64,000 nt of DNA from Pedobacter cryoconitis. GTDB taxonomy: Bacteria > Bacteroidota > Bacteroidia > Sphingobacteriales > Sphingobacteriaceae. Location: positions 496,001 through 560,000 of the forward strand of contig NZ_JACHCG010000004.1 of the NCBI RefSeq assembly GCF_014200595.1, given 5' to 3'. The stretch's first letter is position 1. Every line of letters begins with the position of its first letter. The notes under the pieces were generated by a model that was given only the letters and a program-made list of their open reading frames with translations, was not told the origin of the DNA and did not search any database. Positions 46,185 through 53,416 of the stretch are shown here, one piece after another. The translations under genes were made by a program, and so were the position numbers.

Positions 46185-46955
46185 TTACTTATTTGATTTC
46201 TTAATATAATTTTCAATAGCCATGATCATCGAAGGTGATTCCGGTGATGGTGCGGCTATGTCTACGATCAGATTATTATCCATAATCGCCTTATGTGTAT
46301 TTACTCCAAATGCAGCAATCCTTGTGTTATTTTGCTGAAAAGTAGGAAAATTTGTATACAACGACTGAATACTTGACGGGCTGAAAAAGGCAATCATGTC
46401 ATAAGTCACTTCAGCAAGATCCGAAAGATCGCTTACTACGGTCTTAAACAATACTGCCGGGGTCAGATCGTATCCATTTTTCAACAGGAAATTCATCGTA
46501 TCTTCCGTCGCTACGTCAGAACATGGGTAAAGGAATTTCTCCCCTGCATGTTTCTTCAGTACTTCTGATAAATCGGCAGCAGTCTGCTTACCGAAAAAGA
46601 TCTTCCGTTTCCGGTACTGGATATATTTCTGAAGATATAGAGCGGTTGATTCTGAAATACAAAAGTACTTCAGATCTGCGGGCACTTCGTACCGCATTTC
46701 CTCACTAATTCTAAAAAAATGATCTACCGCATTCCTGCTTGTAAAAACTACAGCAGTAAAATCAGCTAATGTGATCTTGTCTTTTCTGAAGTCCCTTGCT
46801 GGAATACCTTCCACATGAATGAAGGATCTGAAATCAATTTTTAAATTGTATTTCTTAGCCAAATCAAAGTATGGGGACTTCTCTGTTTCGGGCTTTGGCA
46901 AAGTTATCAGTATACTTTTTACTTTACGCAACCTATCTTCTGTTTTTTCTTGCAT
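46185..46955 (-). CDS. hemD: Uroporphyrinogen-III synthase
   Basis: This 256-aa cytoplasmic enzyme closes hydroxymethylbilane with D-ring inversion to make uroporphyrinogen III for haem. The family is poorly conserved. The two-domain pattern is visible: SILITLPKPETEKSPYFDLAKKY at the start, VFTSRNAVDHFF (the 'TS-NAV' signature, about 90-101), KFLYPCSDVATEDTMN, and FFSPSSIQSLYTNFP in the second half. It follows the DUF4271 gene by 9 bp. That pair is, to my knowledge, a common Bacteroidota arrangement. Confidence 0.88.
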   Translation of the reverse strand: MQEKTEDRLRKVKSILITLPKPETEKSPYFDLAKKYNLKIDFRSFIHVEGIPARDFRKDKITLADFTAVVFTSRNAVDHFFRISEEMRYEVPADLKYFCISESTALYLQKYIQYRKRKIFFGKQTAADLSEVLKKHAGEKFLYPCSDVATEDTMNFLLKNGYDLTPAVLFKTVVSDLSDLAEVTYDMIAFFSPSSIQSLYTNFPTFQQNNTRIAAFGVNTHKAIMDNNLIVDIAAPSPESPSMIMAIENYIKKSNK

Positions 46956-46964
46956 TTTACCTAA

Positions 46965-47951
46965 TTACAGCTCCAATCCTATGGCCTTGATTAATATCAA
47001 AATAGGACATATTTCGAGGGCACAAAAGTACATAAATAAATAGAACTTCGAAAACCGATAATGAGATAAAATATTTATTCCTGCTCTTATAAATTGAAAC
47101 GTGAAGATAATCCCCAACAAAATAAATGAGATAACTATGTAATATATACCATATTTCATTGGCGATAAGGCAAAAGCGACAACCAATGGAATGAAGATTA
47201 AAGAGATGTTAAAATAACTCAAATATAATATAGAAACGTACTCGTGGACGGCTTTCTGGATGTTAAACAGATGTCCGAGCACACGCAATAAAAGAATTTT
47301 CATCGCATATAATACAACAATCAGAATGGAAACACTGACAAAAAAACGGAACCCCTGGTGTACGTAAGCGAGCTGATAATATTGTGCAACGAGATAAAAA
47401 AACATCCCGATTGTGAAGCCAAATTGTATAAATAAAAATAAAAATGGCCACGAACTGAACACATTATCTTCTTTATTCAGGTTATTTAGTCCGCGATTAC
47501 TGTAAAAAGATTGAATAATATTCTGTAATTGTTTGGCAAAAGAGATTCTGAGGATTGCAAAAACGACCAGCAGAAGGACAATAAAACCGAGCACCCAGGT
47601 CCGTCCTTTAGGCAAGGGATTGCCTGTTCTGAACTTACTCGCTTTCTTTAGTTTACTATACTTTTTAAACCAGGCATCAAGATCAAGTTTCTCAAAAACA
47701 TTGGCTTTCATGATGCTGTCCATCAAAATGTGTTTGTTGATCAGGGAGTCCGGAAGGATCCAGGTATGCGTCATGATAGAGTCGGTAACGAACTTTTGCC
47801 GCGCCAGAAATGCAGAGTCTCTGACCACACGGGGTTTATAAACCCTGCGCTGTACGGTAGAATCTCTGACAACAGCCAAATTCTGCGCATTCGCCTTTCC
47901 AAAGCCCGCTATGCACAGCAGGAAAAAAGTCATCAAAAAGTATTTATACAT
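46965..47951 (-). CDS. DUF4271 domain-containing membrane protein
   Basis: This 328-aa protein has a signal peptide ending ANAQN, about 100 periplasmic residues rich in Arg and Asp (RKPRVVRD-like), and six or seven transmembrane helices from about residue 120 to 320. No catalytic motif is apparent. The domain is conserved in Bacteroidota and usually sits beside hemD, as here (9 bp). The function is unknown. Neighbouring T9SS genes make an envelope role possible but do not prove it. A TAGATTTG element precedes it. Confidence 0.78.
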   Translation of the reverse strand: MYKYFLMTFFLLCIAGFGKANAQNLAVVRDSTVQRRVYKPRVVRDSAFLARQKFVTDSIMTHTWILPDSLINKHILMDSIMKANVFEKLDLDAWFKKYSKLKKASKFRTGNPLPKGRTWVLGFIVLLLVVFAILRISFAKQLQNIIQSFYSNRGLNNLNKEDNVFSSWPFLFLFIQFGFTIGMFFYLVAQYYQLAYVHQGFRFFVSVSILIVVLYAMKILLLRVLGHLFNIQKAVHEYVSILYLSYFNISLIFIPLVVAFALSPMKYGIYYIVISFILLGIIFTFQFIRAGINILSHYRFSKFYLFMYFCALEICPILILIKAIGLEL

Positions 47952-47985
47952 CGACCTATTAAAGTAACGGGATTATTCCTTTGTG

Positions 47986-47993
47986 CAAATCTA
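47986..47993 (-). promoter_or_regulatory. Candidate -7 promoter element (TAGATTTG) for DUF4271-hemD
   Basis: It matches TAnnTTTG exactly on the minus strand, 34 nt before the ATG. No clear TTG was seen at -33. Confidence 0.42.
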
Positions 47994-48090
47994 AGATATT
48001 ATTATTTCACATTCATGCTTTGCTACAGAATAGCAAGTCTTGATGAGTAGTATCATCGTTATGTATGTATCCACATCAAGTCTGCTTCAA

Positions 48091-48165
48091 GTCCATAGTG
48101 AGTCCACGTATTTTCCGGAAAAGGTGGACTCAACGTGGACTCACTGTGGACTCACCATGGACTCA
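48091..48165 (+). repeat. Four TGGACTCA octamers at exact 11-bp spacing plus an inverted copy, forming a long hairpin
   Basis: Direct copies start at 48125, 48136, 48147 and 48158; the inverted copy TGAGTCCA is at 48099-48106. A 19-bp inverted repeat (48091-48109 and 48133-48151) has one imperfect pair, U.G in plus-strand RNA. The palindrome TTTTCCGGAAAA (48111-48122) lies in the loop. There is no T tract, so it is not an intrinsic terminator. Confidence 0.85.
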
Positions 48166-48253
48166 TATACAAGTTAACCAGGCGAGTATTACTACCAGCT
48201 CTTTACAAAAGCGGAGAGTAATTCATGAATAAATTGCAGGAAAATATGGGGGT

Positions 48254-48802
48254 TTAGAAAACCGGGCAGTCAGCACCAGGCAGGATTCCTTCTTTGTCAG
48301 TTTTCAGCACTTTGTCTTTACCACTGCCGGTAATGATCCAGATCGAATCGAAATCGTTCAGATTCCAGTTTAGTTTCTGATGTTTGATTCCGAGTGCTTT
48401 GGCCAGCGCAGGAATGTTGCCATGGTTCCAAACCAATAGTACCGTTCCTTTTTTATGTTTGATTTCTTTGGCGATGCTGGCATAATCTGCCCCATTAAAG
48501 CTGCTGTTGATACTTAAATTATATTTAACAGCAAATGGGGTAATGGTTTGAAACATACGCGAATGAGTAGTTTGGTTCCCGTTGCCTAAAGACGGTACAT
48601 AGATCGCCGTTGGAACTCCAATCTTTTTAGAAAGTACGCTGGCTAGCTTTAAAGATCTGTTAAGCCCCTTACAGTTCAGGTTTTCATTCTGTTCTTGCTT
48701 TTCTCCATGACGGATGATGACAATTTTAGCTTGCGATTTTACAATTAATGGTAAAACCAGGACAGATAATATATACAGAAAGGTTAAGGCAGTTTTTTTC
48801 AT
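48254..48802 (-). CDS. Histidine phosphatase family protein, secreted
   Basis: This 182-aa protein has a signal peptide ending IVKSQ. The catalytic RHG motif appears as IVIIRHGEK at about residues 27-35, and the second His in LLVWNHGNIPALAKAL at about 125. The protein is short and most like the SixA/phosphoglycerate-mutase-like group. The substrate is unknown. It stands alone, with the hairpin repeat downstream and the RiPP island upstream. Confidence 0.85.
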   Translation of the reverse strand: MKKTALTFLYILSVLVLPLIVKSQAKIVIIRHGEKQEQNENLNCKGLNRSLKLASVLSKKIGVPTAIYVPSLGNGNQTTHSRMFQTITPFAVKYNLSINSSFNGADYASIAKEIKHKKGTVLLVWNHGNIPALAKALGIKHQKLNWNLNDFDSIWIITGSGKDKVLKTDKEGILPGADCPVF

Positions 48803-49367
48803 TACAAAATGCTAATTGACGTTATAATTTCTTTCTCCATCAAAGAACCACAAAATCAGAACCACTTTATGGTTTACTTACCGCATAAAAAAGAATCAGA
48901 AGAGAAACCTTACAAAATATCATAAGAATTAACACTTGACAAACAAGGCATCTTTAAATTCATAAACACAACAAAGTCAATCTTAACTGAAGATTAAAAA
49001 TGAAATTACACAAAAAAAAGCATTTTATTACCCATACTGGTAACATGGGCTTAAAACATATAGAAACGCCTTTATATCCGGATTTTTATACTAAACATTA
49101 TTCACTTAAAACATATATTAAACAATTTATTATGACATATAATTTCTCTATTTAAAATAAAATTATATATATTTATAATCAAACAAGTAAACACTTTACC
49201 TTAAATGTCAATTAATTAACATCAAAACCCGGAACAATTATTATTAACCTGTATCTAAATAGATGCTCAGTATTGTAATATTAAATCCGGGAGATTATAA
49301 AGAGACCAAAGCTATTACGATTCAACAGGAACTACTATTTAAAGATAGCCAAACTAGATTATGAGAT
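48803..49367. other. A+T-rich gap before the RiPP cluster
   Basis: About 565 bp, strongly A+T-rich compared with the neighbours. It holds one 51-codon ORF (49000-49155) and a TTGACA at about 48937 with a weak downstream A+T element. No exact TAnnTTTG was found, so the cluster's promoter is unassigned. A 33-codon ORF (49263-49364) ends 3 bp before the next gene; no evidence supports it as a gene. Confidence 0.55.
49000..49155 (+). CDS. Possible 51-aa peptide of unknown function
   Basis: This short ORF starts at an ATG in an attaaaaATGAAA context, typical for Bacteroidota starts, and encodes a basic, His/Tyr/Lys-rich peptide (MKLHKKKHFITHTGNMG...). It has no signal peptide, double-glycine leader or cysteine. 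It may be a small regulatory or degraded precursor peptide of the downstream cluster, or simply a chance ORF. The protein reads as plausible but unsupported. Confidence 0.25.
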   Translation: MKLHKKKHFITHTGNMGLKHIETPLYPDFYTKHYSLKTYIKQFIMTYNFSI

Positions 49368-51734
49368 ATGTGGATACCTAGATTAAAATTCATTATTACG
49401 CTTTTAGTGACCTTTTCTTTGAAGAGTTCATTTGCCCAACAATTAACACTTTTCGGACACGTACATAATCAGGAACAAAAACCACTTTCGTATGTCACAA
49501 TAACATTAACCACGCTGGACTCCATAGAAGTTAAACAAACATTAACAGACACGAAAGGATATTTTTCGATAAATGCGCCTAAGGGAAACTTTCAATTGGT
49601 TTTGTCTCAATTTGGGAAGGAGCTTCACAGAGAGTCAATTACACTAAACACAGATCGCCACCTCTCTCCTATAGAGGTTTATGATATTTACGCTTTAAAA
49701 GGAGTAACAGTTAATGCTAACCGCCCCTTTATCAAAACAGTAGGGGACAAGTTGTTTTTTAACATTGAAAATAGCCCGCTTGCAAAAGGGAACAATGGAA
49801 TCGAACTATTAAAGAAAAGTCCAAAAATTAGTATGGGAGCCGATGGCCACCTACTGTTGATGAACAAAAGCGTATTAGTTATGATTAACGGCCGAAAGAT
49901 TAATCTGGACGGAAAGCAATTAGAGGATTATTTATCCGGCATCAGCTCGGAAGATATTAAAAGAATCGAAATACAAGACCTGGCCTCTTCAGATCAGGAA
50001 GCCACAACAGCTGGGGGAATTGTAAATATCATTTTAAAAAAACCTCAAAGTGGTTTCCGTGGAATTGCCAAGTCCTATTACCAATATAAAAATAAAAACT
50101 ATGACCGGTATGGAGGTGGTGTAAACCTAAATTTTGGTACTGATAAATGGAATGCATATTCAGATATATCTTACACTAAAAACGAGGATCTTGGAATTAC
50201 CAGAAGTGATTTTGATTATTTTGATGGTCGCAAAAATCACGAACTAGGCAGATTTTCTCAAAATTATAAAAGCTTAGGTATTAGATCGGGAGTTATCTAC
50301 TATCCAAACAAAAAGAATGAAATCGGTATCGAAGGCTATTTTAATGAGAACAAAATGGATATACTGCTCTCGGGAGCACTTGATGTTTATAAAAGTCCGG
50401 AAGAAGGCCAGCACAGTATTAACAAATCACAATCAAAAACTACGAATGACCTTTGGTATCTTACTTTCAACTATTCCTTAGCGACCGACACCATTGGGAG
50501 CTCTTTCAAAATTATAACTGACCTGGGCAGGAATAGCGCTAATCCTTTTAATGATGTGCTGACAATATATCCGTCAATTGCTTCATTAGACAACCACTAT
50601 CTCTTTGACACGCACGCAAGCTCATTTTATTATACTACCCAAGCAGATATGATCCAAAAATTTAGTACAGACTGGGAACTGAATGGAGGAGTTAAAATCA
50701 TGCATATAAACAGAGATAATAGCCTGAATGTTAAATTCTTACAAGAAGAAAAGTGGAATGATGACGAAGCTCAAAAGCAAAATTTTGATAATAGAGAAAA
50801 TACCTTAACCGGCCATGCTTCGCTTAGTAAAAAAATTGGAAGACACTTTTTTAAAGCAGGACTAAGAGTAGAGAATACTTCTATTAAAGGATTAAATAAA
50901 ATTAACGAGAATAATATAACACAAAACTATACTAAGGCCTTTCCCGCATTATACTACCGATATAACATTTCTAATCAGAAGAGTATCAATCTGAGCTACA
51001 AAAGGAGTATCTCAAGGCCGTCATTTGTTGATTTAAATCCATTTGTACTCAAAATAAATGACTATTTATTTCATATTGGTAATCCCGGTCTCCAACCTCA
51101 GTTTATTGACCGTCTAGACATTGGATATAGTTTCCCAAAGCATTTTATCTCCTTATATGGGGTGAAAATAAATGAAATTATACAGAAGGTATACTTCATG
51201 AACGAAAATAGCATCAATTACTATCAGGCACAGAATTTTGGAAATTATAAATCAATGGGTGTTGATCATTCTTACACTGACAACTTATTCAAATGGCTCT
51301 ATTTGAGTCTCTCTTCTGGTATTTATTATAATACATTCTCAGACAACAACAACAGGGAGTTCAGTGGAGCATCATTTTATAATAATAGTTATCTGCAATT
51401 CAAGCTATACAAGAAATACCTGCTGGAACTTACCAGTAACTATCAGCATAGTTATAGTGATGTTAACATCAAAAGCAGATATAAATATCAATTTGACATT
51501 TCTGCCAGCAAGTCATTCATAAAAGAAAGTCTATTGGTGAAAGTGATGGCAGTTGATCTCTTCAATACAAAATTTGATGAAAACACATCGTTCTTTCCTG
51601 ATTTCAATTTTAATTTCTATCAGAAAAGATTAACAAGGGGAGTATTTCTGCAAATTCAATATACCCTGGATAACAAACGTAAGGTTAAAAAAGGGATGGT
51701 TAAATCGGAAAATGAGAGTCGGGGAAGACTATAA
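49368..51734 (+). CDS. Outer-membrane beta-barrel protein with carboxypeptidase-regulatory-like and plug domains (TonB-receptor-like)
   Basis: This 788-aa protein has a signal peptide ending SSFAQQ, a CarboxypepD_reg-like domain (about 26-105, GHVHNQEQKPLSYVTITL), a plug-like domain (about 115-225, including VMINGRKINLDGKQLEDYL and GGIVNIILKK) and then a long beta-barrel to the end. It is of the 'outer membrane beta-barrel family protein' type. No TonB-box was identified. It opens the RiPP cluster, 109 bp before the precursor gene. It could be the outer-membrane exit, a receptor or a self-protection factor for the product; the sequence does not tell which. Confidence 0.85.
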   Translation: MWIPRLKFIITLLVTFSLKSSFAQQLTLFGHVHNQEQKPLSYVTITLTTLDSIEVKQTLTDTKGYFSINAPKGNFQLVLSQFGKELHRESITLNTDRHLSPIEVYDIYALKGVTVNANRPFIKTVGDKLFFNIENSPLAKGNNGIELLKKSPKISMGADGHLLLMNKSVLVMINGRKINLDGKQLEDYLSGISSEDIKRIEIQDLASSDQEATTAGGIVNIILKKPQSGFRGIAKSYYQYKNKNYDRYGGGVNLNFGTDKWNAYSDISYTKNEDLGITRSDFDYFDGRKNHELGRFSQNYKSLGIRSGVIYYPNKKNEIGIEGYFNENKMDILLSGALDVYKSPEEGQHSINKSQSKTTNDLWYLTFNYSLATDTIGSSFKIITDLGRNSANPFNDVLTIYPSIASLDNHYLFDTHASSFYYTTQADMIQKFSTDWELNGGVKIMHINRDNSLNVKFLQEEKWNDDEAQKQNFDNRENTLTGHASLSKKIGRHFFKAGLRVENTSIKGLNKINENNITQNYTKAFPALYYRYNISNQKSINLSYKRSISRPSFVDLNPFVLKINDYLFHIGNPGLQPQFIDRLDIGYSFPKHFISLYGVKINEIIQKVYFMNENSINYYQAQNFGNYKSMGVDHSYTDNLFKWLYLSLSSGIYYNTFSDNNNREFSGASFYNNSYLQFKLYKKYLLELTSNYQHSYSDVNIKSRYKYQFDISASKSFIKESLLVKVMAVDLFNTKFDENTSFFPDFNFNFYQKRLTRGVFLQIQYTLDNKRKVKKGMVKSENESRGRL

Positions 51735-51793
51735 CTACGCTTTATCAGCAAAGTATCCGTAGTGCGCAATACAGGAGAAAGCTTATAAATAAG

Positions 51794-51810
51794 CACCTTC
51801 AAAAAAGGTG
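51794..51810 (+). promoter_or_regulatory. Short hairpin in the precursor-peptide leader
   Basis: CACCTT/AAGGTG arms with a CAAAA loop, and a T5 run about 10 bases later. It lies 34 bp before the precursor ATG and could be a weak attenuator between the barrel gene and the precursor. Confidence 0.35.
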
Positions 51811-51843
51811 AGGTCTAATTTTTAAATCTTAATCTATTTTAAA

Positions 51844-52056
51844 ATGAGTACTAAAAAAATCAAATCAGAAAAATTCCAGGAAATGGTACAAGACATGCAA
51901 ATTCTTGAAGATGCCGAAAAAGGAATGTTAAAAGGTGGTTTCTCTAAAAGTTTTGCTTTTAAGACAGCTCCTTCGAGTGTTGTAGGTAACAATTGTAATT
52001 GTACCAACAACAGTACAACATGTAACGCTATAGAAGAACCAACTATAGGAATTTGA
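51844..52056 (+). CDS. RiPP precursor peptide with double-glycine leader and Cys-rich core
   Basis: This 70-aa peptide has a charged helical leader (MSTKKIKSEKFQEMVQDMQ...) ending in KGG at residues 30-32, the cleavage site of C39 peptidases. The 38-residue core begins FSKSFAFK and carries CNC at 51-53 and a third Cys at 60 (CNCTNNSTTCN), ending in IEEPTIGI. This fits the GG-leader precursor class of Bacteroidota made with radical SAM enzymes. The gene is followed by a perfect hairpin and then the maturase. Modification (for example Cys-derived thioethers or cyclisation) and product activity are inferred. The start is the only ATG. Confidence 0.85.
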   Translation: MSTKKIKSEKFQEMVQDMQILEDAEKGMLKGGFSKSFAFKTAPSSVVGNNCNCTNNSTTCNAIEEPTIGI

Positions 52057-52074
52057 CAGTGTTTTTTAATTTTC

Positions 52075-52103
52075 GTTGGTAACCTCTTAAAGAGGTTACC
52101 AAC
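52075..52103 (+). terminator. Intercistronic hairpin between precursor and maturase (partial terminator or RNA stabiliser)
   Basis: Perfect 14-bp arms (52075-52088 and 52090-52103) with a one-base centre, followed by TTTT. It lies 18 bp after the precursor stop and 17 bp before the radical SAM ATG. Such hairpins typically keep precursor mRNA in excess over enzyme mRNA. Confidence 0.7.
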
Positions 52104-52120
52104 TTTTACATCTAATCATT

Positions 52121-53416
52121 ATGAAATCAAGCACATACAACAATTTTTTTCACTTTGACGGAAAGAACATCTGCTATAATTTAATTAACGACAAGTTTGT
52201 CATCTTAGAGGATGACGTAAAAGAACTTTTTTTGGCTGCCGAAAGACAAACGGAAATGGATGAATTAGATAAAATACATCCTGAATTTTTCAAGTATATG
52301 GTAGATGAGGGATTTATTATAGAGAATGAAACTGATGAATTCAGCCAGGTTGTAGAAATTAGTAAAAAAGCTGACAACAACGAAAATCAATTTCTTCTTT
52401 TTATTAACCCGACTATGAACTGTAACTTCAAATGTTGGTATTGTTATGAATCTCATATTAAAGATTCAAAAATGGACACTGTAACTATCGACAAAACGAT
52501 ACAATTGATAGATCAAATTACGAAAGGAAGTGAAGGCATGGAGCAGTTTGCTATTTCATGGTTTGGCGGAGAGCCATTACTTTACTTCGATAAAGTAATT
52601 GTCCCTATCTTAACTCAGGCAAAGCAGATTCTTGATTCACGCAACATCCAGTTGATGACAGGATTTACAACAAATGGCTTATTATTTGACAAGAAGAAGA
52701 TTGATTTCCTCAAAAGTTTTTATGTTCAGGAAATTCAGATTACACTGGATGGCTATGGAGAAAATCACGATCAGGTTAGATTTATTTCTAGTACAAAAGG
52801 TTCTTTTCACCAAATTGTATACAATATAATATTACTTGCGAAGAATGATTTCAACGTTGTTATCCGGATTAACTGCTCAGATAAGAATATGGATGATATC
52901 GACAGAATTATGGAACTTTTTGGCGAATATGATGATAAGATCAGGAAGCGTTTAAGATTCTCCTACCATAAGGTTTGGCAATTGGAAGATGCCCTTGAAA
53001 ATGATGTAAGAGAATACATAGACAAATATAAAAGTTCAGGTTTTTACGTGGATGGTGCAGTTTACGATTCAGTACGCGGATCATGTTATGCTGATAAAAA
53101 GAATCAGGCATTTCTAAATTACAATGGTGATGTTTTTAAATGTTCAGCGAGAGATTTTAAAGTAGGCAACAGATTAGGAGAATTAAATCAGAATGGTGTT
53201 ATTGAATGGAATCCTGATGCTACGGTTAGAGAAAATGCAAAATTTAAGAACAAACCTTGCCATACATGCTCAATATTACCCATTTGTGGTGGTGGTTGTA
53301 GCCAAGCTGCCTATGAGAATTTGGGAAAAGACTACTGTGTAAATGATTTTGATCCCGTTAAGAAAATGGAAATTGTTAAACGTGTATTTGAGCAGAAAAT
53401 TTTAATAAATGCTTAA
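52121..53416 (+). CDS. Radical SAM/SPASM peptide maturase
   Basis: This 431-aa enzyme has the radical SAM [4Fe-4S] motif CNFKCWYC (Cys101, 105, 108), then WFGGEP at 147-152 (SAM binding). A C-terminal SPASM domain has Cys322, 341, 380, 383, 389, 393 and 406 for auxiliary clusters (the CHTCSILPICGGGC block). The first 80 residues form a non-cysteine N-terminal region (HFDGKNICYNLI...) that may recognise the leader. Rather than a general maturase, it is likely to modify only the precursor upstream. The stop overlaps the transporter start by 8 bp. Sactipeptide- or ranthipeptide-type chemistry is a guess. Confidence 0.92.
   Translation: MKSSTYNNFFHFDGKNICYNLINDKFVILEDDVKELFLAAERQTEMDELDKIHPEFFKYMVDEGFIIENETDEFSQVVEISKKADNNENQFLLFINPTMNCNFKCWYCYESHIKDSKMDTVTIDKTIQLIDQITKGSEGMEQFAISWFGGEPLLYFDKVIVPILTQAKQILDSRNIQLMTGFTTNGLLFDKKKIDFLKSFYVQEIQITLDGYGENHDQVRFISSTKGSFHQIVYNIILLAKNDFNVVIRINCSDKNMDDIDRIMELFGEYDDKIRKRLRFSYHKVWQLEDALENDVREYIDKYKSSGFYVDGAVYDSVRGSCYADKKNQAFLNYNGDVFKCSARDFKVGNRLGELNQNGVIEWNPDATVRENAKFKNKPCHTCSILPICGGGCSQAAYENLGKDYCVNDFDPVKKMEIVKRVFEQKILINA

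Larger units (their letters stand above)
47952..48253. other. Gap containing an 11-bp-period repeat and large hairpin
   Basis: No gene is seen. It holds the promoter element of the DUF4271 gene at the left and the TGGACTCA repeat/hairpin at 48091-48165. The rest shows nothing. Confidence 0.6.

Noticed and set aside
48091..48165. CRISPR array
   Set aside because: The 8-bp unit and 3-bp spacers are far too short, and no cas genes are nearby.
49263..49364. 33-codon ORF ending 3 bp before the RiPP barrel gene
   Set aside because: No leader, signal or conserved motif, and short enough to be chance in A+T-rich DNA.
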